Assembly (NCBI GenBank): GCA_041592975.1
Contig: JBFHOZ010000056.1
Location: 1 to 12,643, forward strand
Length of the DNA stretch: 12,643 nt
Reading direction: 5' to 3'
From: BM707 sp041592975
GTDB taxonomy: Bacteria > Desulfobacterota > Desulfuromonadia > Desulfuromonadales > UBA2294
Made by a program: the position numbers and the translations under genes. Below the pieces are notes generated by a model. It had not been told where the DNA came from, did no database searches, and saw only the letters and a program-made list of their open reading frames with translations. Of this stretch, positions 1 through 7,975 are shown one piece after another (positions within the stretch are counted from its first letter, which is position 1; the number at the start of each line of letters is the position of its first letter).

Positions 1-755
1 CCGCCGAACTCGTTGAGTTTGGCCAGCAGCTTGGCCGGAGAAAGCCGCTCGCCGTTGACGGCGACGGCGTTGCCCTGCTCGAACTCGACTTCGACGTATT
101 CGGCCTGGTCAGGGGCATCCTCGGGACGCACGGTCAGGGCGTACATCTCTTCCGGGGCTTCGGCCCAGGGGTTCTCCAGGATGTCCCCCTCGAAGGAGAT
201 GTGCAGCAGGTTGCGGTCGGAGCTCCAGGGGAACTTCTTGCTGGTCGGCACCGGGATGCCGTGTTTCTTGGCGTAGTTCTCCAGGGCGGTGCGGCTCTTC
301 ATGTCCCACTCGCGCCAGGGGGCGATGACCTTGATCGCCGGGTCGAAGTGGTAGTAGGCGATCTCGAAGCGGACCTGGTCGTTCCCCTTGCCGGTGGCGC
401 CGTGCGAGACGGCGTCGGCCCCCTCCTTGGCGGCGATCTCCATCTGCGCCTTGGCGATCAGCGGCCGGGCGATGGAGGTGCCGAGGAAGTAGCGCCCCTC
501 GTAGATGGCGTTGGCGCGGAACATCGGGAAGACGAAATCGCGGACGAACTCCTCGCGCAAATCGAGGATGTGGCAGGCGCTGGCGCCGGTGTCCCTGGCC
601 TTCTTGGGGATGCCGTCGAGCTCTTCCCCCTGGCCGAGGTCGGCCGAGAAGGCGACGACTTCACATCCGTACTCCTCGATCAGCCACTTGAGAATGATCG
701 AGGTGTCGAGACCGCCCGAGTAGGCGAGGACCGCTTTTTTGACTTGCTTCGACAT
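1..755 (-). CDS. argG: Argininosuccinate synthase, 5' part (gene runs off the left edge)
   Basis: Joins citrulline to aspartate with ATP, giving argininosuccinate, the penultimate step of arginine synthesis in the cytoplasm. About 251 residues are visible; the family is usually about 400, so the C-terminal third is outside the window. Seen directly: the N-type ATP pyrophosphatase P-loop AYSGGLDTS at residues 11-19, the family motif HGATGKGNDQVRFE at 118-131 and the segment DRNLLHISFEGDILENP at about 180-196. The ATG at 755-753 is chosen because it sits directly before the conserved KKAVLAYSGG start and has AGGAG about 10 bases upstream. The gene follows the RDD protein gene after an 87 bp gap and is the last visible member of the arg cluster. 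No oddity seen in the visible part. Confidence 0.97.
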   Translation of the reverse strand, partial: MSKQVKKAVLAYSGGLDTSIILKWLIEEYGCEVVAFSADLGQGEELDGIPKKARDTGASACHILDLREEFVRDFVFPMFRANAIYEGRYFLGTSIARPLIAKAQMEIAAKEGADAVSHGATGKGNDQVRFEIAYYHFDPAIKVIAPWREWDMKSRTALENYAKKHGIPVPTSKKFPWSSDRNLLHISFEGDILENPWAEAPEEMYALTVRPEDAPDQAEYVEVEFEQGNAVAVNGERLSPAKLLAKLNEFG

Positions 756-842
756 GTGTTTTCAACTCCTGGATTGGTTGTCGAGACCGGGCAGGGTGCA
801 GATTTCATCCTGCCGTCTGTCTCCTGAATGTTTTCGTACTGC

Positions 843-1472
843 CTAAAGTTTTATGACATAGGTGTTGGCGATCTTGTCGTGCAGCCCCTGCTTCTGGCTG
901 TCGAAGGCGACCATCAGGTAGCCGATGCCGAGCAGGATCCCGGAAACGAACTTGCCCAGGACCTCGCGGAAGAAGGCCCGGCCGTAGCCGATGTCGGCGC
1001 CGTCGGTGCGGATCACCTTGACCCGCGTCGCCATCTTTCCGGGGGTCTGCCCGGAATAGCCGGTGAAGAAGACGTAGTAGGCCATCGACAGGACGGTTCC
1101 GAACAGGCTGTAGACCAGGCTCAGGGCAACCTGCCCCTGCTGGTCGATGCCGTTGCTGACCCCGGCGGTGACGATGCCGAGCAGCACCGAAAGGACGACC
1201 TGGAGGACGATCAGCAGGACGCAGTCGACCAGCGACGCGACGACCCGGATCCAGAAGCCGGCCTTCGGCAGGGCGGCCGCCTCGCTGAGGGCGGCGCTGC
1301 CGGTTGTTTCCCCGCTCTCCTCGTCGGGCGGCTCCGGGATATCGGCGGCGTTGCGGCCGAACGGGAAGGATCCCCTGCAGCTCGGGCAGGTGACCCTGAC
1401 GACCCCGGAAGGGATCCGGTCGGCCGGAACCTTCTTGGCGAAGCCGCAGTGCGGGCAGGTGACCGAGAGCAT
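843..1472 (-). CDS. Zinc-ribbon plus RDD-family membrane protein
   Basis: A 209-residue protein of unknown function. Residues 1-40 form a zinc ribbon of the MJ0042 type, with CPHC at 6-9 and CPSC at 29-32. A low-complexity acidic and Ala-rich linker follows (about 42-68). The rest is an RDD domain: GFWIRVVASLVD at 72-83 carries the Arg and Asp, hydrophobic helices lie at about 80-103 and 115-136, then TPGKMATRVKVIRTDG at 143-158, a weaker hydrophobic stretch at 173-190, and QGLHDKIANTYV near the end. RDD proteins are integral inner-membrane proteins, a few of them linked to ion transport; the role here is unknown. Its ATG directly abuts the argF stop (TAGATG), so it is probably translated by coupling with argF. 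A purine-rich GGGGGCGC in the argF 3' end may act as its ribosome site. Its position inside an arginine cluster is unusual, and a link to arginine is only inference. Confidence 0.85.
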   Translation of the reverse strand: MLSVTCPHCGFAKKVPADRIPSGVVRVTCPSCRGSFPFGRNAADIPEPPDEESGETTGSAALSEAAALPKAGFWIRVVASLVDCVLLIVLQVVLSVLLGIVTAGVSNGIDQQGQVALSLVYSLFGTVLSMAYYVFFTGYSGQTPGKMATRVKVIRTDGADIGYGRAFFREVLGKFVSGILLGIGYLMVAFDSQKQGLHDKIANTYVIKL

Positions 1473-2390
1473 CTAGCGCGCCCCCATCAGGGTGGCCATG
1501 ATCGCCTTCTGCACGTGCATGCGGTTCTCCGCCTCGTCGAAGACCACCGAGTGCGGCCCCTCGATCACCGTATCGGTGATCTCCTCGTCGCGATGCGCCG
1601 GCAGGCAGTGCAGGACGATGCAGTCCGGATCGGCGGCCGCGACCAGATCGTCGTTGATCTGGAATCCGGCGAAGGCCTTCTCCCGTTCTTTCTGCTCCGC
1701 TTCCTGCCCCATGCTGGCCCAGACGTCGGTGTTGAGCACGTGCGCCCCGCGCGCCGCTTCGAAGGGGTCGGAGGTGTAAATGACCTTCGCGCCGAGCTGC
1801 TCGGCCCGCTTGATGACCTCGGCATCGGGGCGATAGTTGTCCGGCGTGGCGACGCGCAGCTCGAAACCGAAGACGGCCGCGGCGTTGATCCAGCTGTTGG
1901 CCATATTGTTGCCGTCGCCGACCCAGCAGTAGGTCAGCTTGTCGTAGCCGGTCCCCTTGTGTTCGATGACGGTGTACAGGTCGGCCATCAGCTGGCAGGG
2001 GTGGTACATGTCGGTCAGGCCGTTGATGACCGGAGCGTCCGACCACGCGGCCAGTTCCTCGACTAGCTGCTGCGAGAAGGTGCGGATCATGATGCCGTCG
2101 CAGTAGCGCGCCATCACCCGGGCGGTGTCCTTGATCGGCTCGCCGCGCCCCATCTGGGTGGTGCCGGAGGAGAGGAAGAGAGCGTGGCCGCCGAGCTGGA
2201 ACATGCCGACCTCGAACGAGACCCGGGTGCGGGTCGAGCTCTTCTCGAACAGCATCGCCAGGGTTTTCCCCTCGAGCAGCCGGTGCGGCTCCCCCCGTTT
2301 CTGCTTCTCCTTCAGGTCGCGGGTCAGAGCGAACATCTGCTCGAGCTCGGTCCGTTTCCAGTCGGTCAGGGCGAGAAAGTCTTTTTGCAT
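1473..2390 (-). CDS. argF: Ornithine carbamoyltransferase (anabolic)
   Basis: Transfers the carbamoyl group of carbamoyl phosphate to ornithine, giving citrulline; cytoplasmic, normally a trimer. The 305-residue length is typical. Seen: the carbamoyl-phosphate loop STRTR at 52-56, HPCQ at 130-133, the ornithine-side SMG loop at 226-228 and HCLP at 261-264. The start is set at the ATG 2390-2388 (MQKDFLALTDW) because AGGAG lies 8 bases upstream and the alignment with the family begins there; an upstream in-frame ATG at 2414 lacks a comparable site. It lies 173 bp after argD, separated by a long palindromic repeat, and abuts the RDD gene downstream. Being with argB, argD and argG supports the biosynthetic rather than the catabolic form. 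Confidence 0.97.
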   Translation of the reverse strand: MQKDFLALTDWKRTELEQMFALTRDLKEKQKRGEPHRLLEGKTLAMLFEKSSTRTRVSFEVGMFQLGGHALFLSSGTTQMGRGEPIKDTARVMARYCDGIMIRTFSQQLVEELAAWSDAPVINGLTDMYHPCQLMADLYTVIEHKGTGYDKLTYCWVGDGNNMANSWINAAAVFGFELRVATPDNYRPDAEVIKRAEQLGAKVIYTSDPFEAARGAHVLNTDVWASMGQEAEQKEREKAFAGFQINDDLVAAADPDCIVLHCLPAHRDEEITDTVIEGPHSVVFDEAENRMHVQKAIMATLMGAR

Positions 2391-2438
2391 AATAAAAACT
2401 CCTAGTGGATCCAATTCAGGCTTCAGAACAAAAAATCA

Positions 2439-2551
2439 TTTTAACGGAGAGGCGCAGAGGTGGAGAGGTTACTGAGAAAATCACCACATCGGGTTCTATC
2501 AACTCCAAATGTGCTAAGATTTTCTCTGAACCTCTCCGGCTCTCCGTTAAA
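2439..2551. repeat. Octamer-built palindrome A between argD and argF
   Basis: Nearly the whole argD-argF gap is one imperfect palindrome. The left arm starts TTAA (2441) and continues with the 8-bp units CGGAGAGG, CGCAGAGG, TGGAGAGG. The right arm, read on the other strand from 2550, is TTAA, CGGAGAGC, CGGAGAGG, one unit fewer. Pairing continues inward: GAGAAAATC (2474-2482) with GATTTTCTC (2518-2526), CACAT (2485-2489) with ATGTG (2509-2513), and GGGTT (2491-2495) with AACTCC (2501-2506), leaving the loop CTATC. A short T-run follows the stem on both strands (TTTTTT on the minus strand, TTTTT on the plus strand), so it could act as a two-way terminator or as a leader structure before argF. 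The structure is seen; the function is inferred. Confidence 0.85.
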
Positions 2552-2563
2552 GTCTTTTTGTTT

Positions 2564-3757
2564 TTATATTTCCTCCAGTATTTCCTCGAGAATATCCATC
2601 GCCTCGTCGATTTCGTCTTTCGTGACCGTCAGCGGCGGCAGGAACCTGAGAACGGTTCCGACCGTGCAGTTGATCAGCAGGCCCCTTTCCAGTGCCTTGC
2701 TGACGATATCGGCGCCTTCAATGTCGAGCTGCATGCCGAGAATCAGTCCGAGGCCGCGGACCTCCCTGACGAAGTCGTAGCGGCCGGCCATTTCCACCAG
2801 CTGCTGCCGCAGGTAATCGCCCATTTCTCGGCAGTTCTCCAGAACGCCGTCGTTGAGCAGAACATTCATCGCGGCGACGCCGGCGGCGGTCATCAGCGGG
2901 TTGCCGCCGAAGGTCGAACCGTGGGTTCCCGGTCCGAGGGCGGCGGCAAACTGCTCCTTCGCCAGCATGGCGCCGATCGGCGGGCCGCCGGCGAGCGCCT
3001 TGGCCAGGGTCATGACGTCCGGTTCGACCCCCTCGTGCTCGTAGGCGAACAGCTTGCCGGTGCGGCCGCAGCCGACCTGGACCTCGTCGTAGACCAGCAC
3101 CAGGTCCTTCTCGTCGCAGACCTCGCGGACCGCCTGCAGGTAGCCGGGCGGCGGCACGTTGACGCCCCCTTCCCCCTGGACCGGCTCGAGCATGACGGCG
3201 CAGGTGTTGGGGCTGATGGCGGTGCGCAGCGCCCGGATGTCGCCGAACGGCACGTACTTGAAGCCGGGAACCATCGGCGAGAAGCCGGCCTTGACCTTCT
3301 CCTGGCCGGTGGCGCTGATGGTGCCGATGGTCCGCCCGTGGAAGGAGGCGAGGGCGGTGATGACCTCGAAGCGGTTCGGGCCGTGCTTCTCGGCGCTGTA
3401 CTTGCGCACCAGCTTCATCGCCGCCTCGTTCGCCTCGGCGCCGGAGTTGCAGAAGAACGCCTTGTCGGCGAAGGAGTTGGCCGTCAGGATTTCGCCGAGC
3501 TCGATCTGCGGCGGAATGTAGAAGTAGTTCGAGCAGTGCAGCAGCTTTTCCGCCTGCTCCCTGATGGCGGCGACGACCTTCGGGTGGCAGTGGCCGAGGT
3601 TGTTGACCGCCACCCCGGCGAGGAAGTCGAGGTAGCATTTGCCGTCGACGTCCCACAGGCGCGTCCCCGCGCCCCGCTCGGCAACCAGCGGATAGCGGCC
3701 GTAGGTCCGGGTGATGCAGGCCTCGCCCCGATTGATCCATTCCTGTTGAGTGCTCAT
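2564..3757 (-). CDS. argD: Acetylornithine aminotransferase
   Basis: PLP enzyme that converts N-acetylglutamate semialdehyde plus glutamate to N-acetylornithine; the family can also serve the succinyl-diaminopimelate step of lysine synthesis. At 397 residues it has normal length. Class III aminotransferase signatures are visible: NSGAEANE at 104-111, FHGRT at 139-143, VYDEVQVGCGRTG at 222-234 with the PLP-pocket Asp at 224, and the Schiff-base lysine K253 in LAKALAGG. The ATG overlaps the argB stop (ATGA, 4 bp), so the two are translationally coupled. Downstream is the long palindrome before argF. I prefer argD over the related ornithine or succinylornithine aminotransferases because of the arg context; sequence alone cannot exclude dual use. 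Confidence 0.95.
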   Translation of the reverse strand: MSTQQEWINRGEACITRTYGRYPLVAERGAGTRLWDVDGKCYLDFLAGVAVNNLGHCHPKVVAAIREQAEKLLHCSNYFYIPPQIELGEILTANSFADKAFFCNSGAEANEAAMKLVRKYSAEKHGPNRFEVITALASFHGRTIGTISATGQEKVKAGFSPMVPGFKYVPFGDIRALRTAISPNTCAVMLEPVQGEGGVNVPPPGYLQAVREVCDEKDLVLVYDEVQVGCGRTGKLFAYEHEGVEPDVMTLAKALAGGPPIGAMLAKEQFAAALGPGTHGSTFGGNPLMTAAGVAAMNVLLNDGVLENCREMGDYLRQQLVEMAGRYDFVREVRGLGLILGMQLDIEGADIVSKALERGLLINCTVGTVLRFLPPLTVTKDEIDEAMDILEEILEEI

Positions 3758-4641
3758 TTGAACCTCGCGACGGCGGTGCCGATCCCCTTGTCGGTAAAGA
3801 TCTCCAGCAGGCAGGCGTGCTCCATCCGGCCGTCGATGATGTGGGCTTTCTGCACCCCATCGGCGATGGCGTCGAGGCAGCAGTTGATTTTCGGGATCAT
3901 GCCGCCGGTGATCGTCCCGTCCCCGATCAGCTCCGGCACCTGCTTGACGTCGATGGTCGAGATCAGGTTGCCGTCCTTGTCCTTGACCCCCTCGATGTCG
4001 GTCATCAGGATCAGCTTCTCCGCCTGCAGGGCGCCGGCAATCCGGCCGGCGACCAGGTCGGCGTTGATGTTGTAGGTTTCGCCGCCGGCGCCGACGCCGA
4101 TCGGGGCGATGACCGGGATGAAGTTGTTCTCCTCGAGGGAGCGGATGATCGCCGGGTTGACCGATTCGACCTCGCCGACCATGCCGATGTCGATGATCTC
4201 CGGGGTCAGGGTGTCGGGGTTGACCGCCTTCATCTCCAGCTTCCTGGCGGTTATCAGGGCCCCGTCCTTGCCGGAGAGGCCGACCGCCTTGCCGCCGGCC
4301 CGGTTGATGTTGCCGACGATCTCCTTGTTGACCCGTCCGCCGAGGACCATCTCGACGACGTTCATGGTCTCCGAGTCGGTGACCCGCATCCCCTGCACGA
4401 AGCGGCTCTCCAGCCCCATCCGCTTCATGACCTCGCCGATCTGCGGACCGCCGCCGTGGACGACGACCGGGTTGAGGCCGATGTACTTGAGCAGGATGAT
4501 GTCCTGGGCGAACGACTCCTTCAGCTGCTCCTCGACCATGGCGTTGCCGCCGTACTTGAAGACGATGGTCCTGCCGTAGAACTGCCGGATCCACGGCAGC
4601 GCCTCGAGCAGGACTCTGGCTTTGTCGATCAGTTCTTTCAT
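3754..4641 (-). CDS. argB: Acetylglutamate kinase, probably the arginine-inhibited type
   Basis: Phosphorylates N-acetylglutamate with ATP, the second step of arginine synthesis. The protein has 295 residues. Amino-acid kinase motifs seen: KYGGNAM at 29-35, GGGPQI at 63-68, NINAD at 191-195 and GGMIPK at 246-251 with the conserved Lys251. About 24 residues precede the first core strand (IVFKYGG). In this family such an N-terminal helix marks the hexameric, arginine-feedback-inhibited kinases, whereas the short E. coli form lacks it; applying that here is inference. Start at ATG 4641-4639 (MKELIDK) with AAAGGA about 10 bases upstream. That ribosome site borders the outer arm of the nested repeat. 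A longer in-frame start at 4671 would lie inside the repeat and is rejected. Confidence 0.96.
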   Translation of the reverse strand: MKELIDKARVLLEALPWIRQFYGRTIVFKYGGNAMVEEQLKESFAQDIILLKYIGLNPVVVHGGGPQIGEVMKRMGLESRFVQGMRVTDSETMNVVEMVLGGRVNKEIVGNINRAGGKAVGLSGKDGALITARKLEMKAVNPDTLTPEIIDIGMVGEVESVNPAIIRSLEENNFIPVIAPIGVGAGGETYNINADLVAGRIAGALQAEKLILMTDIEGVKDKDGNLISTIDVKQVPELIGDGTITGGMIPKINCCLDAIADGVQKAHIIDGRMEHACLLEIFTDKGIGTAVARFK

Positions 4642-4658
4642 AATCTGAAAATCCTTTG

Positions 4659-4866
4659 GCCACGAAGGCACTTAGACACGAAGAAGATCAAATTCATTTT
4701 AACGGGGAGGCGCAGAGGTGGAGAGAAATTCAAAAATCATGATCTTTTTTTAATCAAAACCACAACGAACCAACTTCGCTCTTTGCTTTCCCTCTACTGC
4801 TCTCCGTCTCTCCGTTAATTTTGTATTACTCTTTGGACTTTCATGGTGCCTTCGTGCCTTGGCGGC
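4659..4866. repeat. Outer palindrome of CACGAAGG octamers around element B
   Basis: In the gap between hslU and argB, two inverted arms enclose a second, different palindrome. The left arm (4659-4686) reads GC then CACGAAGG, CACTTAGA, CACGAAGA. The right arm (4836-4866), on the other strand, reads GC then CGCCAAGG, CACGAAGG, CACCATGA. Both are tandem 8-bp units with the same phase. The left arm ends next to the argB ribosome site and the right arm lies about 20 bp after the hslU stop, so the element fills almost the whole 245 bp gap. In an RNA it could close a large multi-part stem. The function is unknown. Confidence 0.8.
4699..4818. repeat. Inner palindrome B of CGGAGAGG-type octamers
   Basis: It sits wholly inside the CACGAAGG palindrome. 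The left arm (4699-4728) is TTAA then CGGGGAGG, CGCAGAGG, TGGAGAGA. The right arm (4787-4818), on the other strand, is TTAA then CGGAGAGA, CGGAGAGC, AGTAGAGG, followed by GAAA matching the GAAA that ends the left arm. Here both arms hold three units. The roughly 58 bp between the arms is AT-rich and unlike the loops of the other two copies; it contains ATCATGAT flanked by A and T runs at about 4733-4751 and a small CGAA/TTCG hairpin near 4765. The same family as the elements at 2439-2551 and 11181-11264. Confidence 0.82.
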
Positions 4867-4886
4867 AAAAAGTTTTTGACCTTTTT

Positions 4887-6205
<1,319 letters not shown>

Positions 6206-6209
<4 letters not shown>

Positions 6210-6736
6210 GGCAGCGTCTCCACGGTCAGCCGGTCGTTGGTGTAGACGCAGATCTCGGCGGCCAGGTAGAGCGCCTTTTCGGCGACCGTTCTGGCATCGA
6301 GCTCGGTGTTGCGGAGCAGGGCGCGTCCGGCCGCCAGGGCGAAGGAGCCACCCGAGCCGATGGCGGCGATGCCGTCGTCCGGCTCGATGACGTCGCCGAC
6401 GCCCGAAAGGATCAGGATGTTCTCCCGGTCGGCGACGATCATCAGCGCTTCCAGCCGCCGCAGAACGCGGTCGGTCCGCCACTCCTTGGCGAGGGCGACC
6501 GCCGCGCGGGGGAGGTTGCCGCGAAATTCCTGCAGCTTGCCGTCGAACTTCTCGAAAAGGGTGAAAGCGTCGGCCGTGCTGCCGGCGAAGCCGGCCAGGA
6601 CCTTGCCGTCATACAGCCGCCGGACCTTGCAGGCGGAATGCTTCATGACGGTGTTGCCGACGCTGACCTGGCCGTCGCCGGCCAGGGCGACATCACCTTT
6701 TTTTTTGACACAGACGATGGTTGTTCCGCGAAACAT
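6206..6736 (-). CDS. hslV: HslV, peptidase subunit of the HslVU protease
   Basis: Proteasome-beta-like threonine peptidase that forms a double hexameric ring and works with HslU. It has 176 residues. The N-terminus is MFRG followed by TTIV, so the catalytic threonine is Thr5, exposed after a four-residue leader is removed. Counting from it, the family's active-site Asp17 and Lys33 are present (AGDGQ and CKVRRL). GSGG at 127-130 and RTDR at 87-90 are also typical. Start ATG 6736-6734 with a strong GGGAGGT five bases upstream; a longer in-frame extension to 6814 is rejected because it would run through the likely promoter and bury the catalytic Thr. A run of nine A's encodes the three lysines at residues 7-9 (6698-6706). 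Confidence 0.97.
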
Positions 6737-6773
6737 CGGCACCTCCCGCAAACGGGTCGAGAAATAAATGAAA

Positions 6774-6801
6774 AATATATCACAGGGGATATTAAAGACA
6801 A
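6774..6801 (-). promoter_or_regulatory. Candidate sigma-70-type promoter for hslVU
   Basis: In the 105 bp gap before hslV, the minus strand shows TTGTCT (6801-6796) and TATATT (6779-6774) separated by 16 bases, about 38 bp upstream of the hslV ATG. The -10 matches five of six consensus positions and the surrounding DNA is markedly AT-rich. HslVU is heat-shock controlled in many bacteria. A CCCC lies inside the spacer but there is no convincing CTTGAAA partner, so a heat-shock sigma promoter is not shown. Confidence 0.4.
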
Positions 6802-6841
6802 AGGCTAAATGCACAGAAAAACGGCTGTTTGAGGCGGTATT

Positions 6842-7963
6842 TTAGCGGGGGAGGATCAGCCAGGCAAGCGTCCCTTTGCCCGGTTCGCTTTCCAGCTGGA
6901 CGTTGCCGCCGTGAGCCCGGGCGAACTGTCGCGCGTAGAAGAGGCCGAGGCCGAAGCCGCGGACCTGCCCCGAGCGCATGGGGTCGACCTGGTAGAACTT
7001 TTCGAACACCTTCTGCTGCTCCGCTTCGGCGATGCCGGGGCCGGTGTCGCGGATGCCGAGTTTGCAGACAGTGTCGCCGTATTCGCCGAAAACGGTGATC
7101 TCCCCCCCCGGCGGCGTGAACTTGATGGCGTTGTCGAGCAGCGCCTGGACGGCAAAGCGCACCCGCTTGCGGTCGAACCGGGTCGGCGGACACTGCTCGG
7201 GGAGCTCGTTGGCCAGGGCGATCCCCTTTTTTGCCGCATCGGTCCGGGCCTCGATGACGGCGGCCATCACGACCGAGCGCAAATCGGATTCGGCCAGCTT
7301 GAGCGGGCCCTCCTGGAGAATGATTTCGCTGTAGTAGAGCAGGTCCTGGATCAGGTAGACGAGGTAGTGGGATTCGTCCTGCATCAGCTGCAGGTGCTTC
7401 TGGAATTGCGGGTCGTCCGGATCGCCGACGCCTCGGGCGAGGTTCTGGATGAAGAGGGAGAGGGCGGTGATCGGCGTTTTCAGCTTGTGGGAGACGAGGC
7501 CGAGGAAGTCGGTCTTCATCTGGTCCATTCTCTTCAGCTGGACCAGCTCCTCCTTGAGGGCTTTCTTTTCGAGGACCTTGTCGATGGTGGTCCGCAGCTG
7601 CAGCAGGTTGATCGGCTTGCTGATGAAATCGTCGGCGTCGGCCTTGAGCGCCTTGAGGATGATCTCCTTGTCGGCGTAGCCGGTCATGACGATCACCGCC
7701 TGGTTCGGCTGCCTCCTCTTGATCTCCTGGAGCAGCTCGATGCCGCTGGTGTGCGGCATCATGATGTCGGTCAGGACGACGTCGACCTCTTCCCGGGCGA
7801 GCAGTTCCAGCGCCTCCGCGCCGGTGCCGGCTTCGATGACGTTGTAGGATTTGAGGGCGCGGGTGCAAAGATCGCGGATCACCTCTTCGTCATCAACGAC
7901 GAGAACGGAGGGGCCTTCCTGCCGCTGTTCGAGAACCTCCCTGTTTTTCAGGGCGAGGGACAA
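6842..7963 (-). CDS. Receiver-histidine kinase fusion (cytosolic two-component protein)
   Basis: A 373-residue soluble signalling protein with no membrane segment. Residues about 18-130 form a CheY-like receiver with acidic D24/D25, phosphoacceptor D66 in LTDIMMP, T94 and K117 in SKP. A helical linker leads to a HisKA dimerisation domain with the H-box SHKLKTP (His159). The HATPase_c domain has the N-box around N278 (DNAIKFTPPGG), DTGPG at 306-310, FEKFYQVD at 320-327 and GFGLGL at 336-341. The residue after His159 is Lys, whereas most HisKA proteins have Glu or Asp. The start is TTG 7963-7961, with GGAGG five bases before it and 12 bp after the cupin stop, suggesting a two-gene operon. Its own receiver probably lets another kinase control it; partner and output are unknown. 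Confidence 0.92.
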   Translation of the reverse strand: MSLALKNREVLEQRQEGPSVLVVDDEEVIRDLCTRALKSYNVIEAGTGAEALELLAREEVDVVLTDIMMPHTSGIELLQEIKRRQPNQAVIVMTGYADKEIILKALKADADDFISKPINLLQLRTTIDKVLEKKALKEELVQLKRMDQMKTDFLGLVSHKLKTPITALSLFIQNLARGVGDPDDPQFQKHLQLMQDESHYLVYLIQDLLYYSEIILQEGPLKLAESDLRSVVMAAVIEARTDAAKKGIALANELPEQCPPTRFDRKRVRFAVQALLDNAIKFTPPGGEITVFGEYGDTVCKLGIRDTGPGIAEAEQQKVFEKFYQVDPMRSGQVRGFGLGLFYARQFARAHGGNVQLESEPGKGTLAWLILPR

Positions 7964-7975
7964 AGGGTCCTCCCG

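Noticed and set aside
790..814. GGCAGG/CCTGCC hairpin before argG as a terminator or attenuator
   Set aside because: Only six pairs with a 13-base loop and no T-run; it may be chance.
4687..4740. ArgR boxes upstream of argB (TGAAT-like half sites)
   Set aside because: Only isolated half sites in AT-rich DNA; no 18-bp palindrome matching the ARG-box consensus was found by eye.
4659..4866. Possible CRISPR array from the short repeated units
   Set aside because: Units are 8 bp, directly tandem with no unique spacers, and arranged as inverted arms; no cas gene is present.
6774..6801. Heat-shock sigma-32 promoter for hslVU
   Set aside because: A CCCC element exists but no CTTGAAA-like box at the right distance; the ordinary -35/-10 reading fits better.
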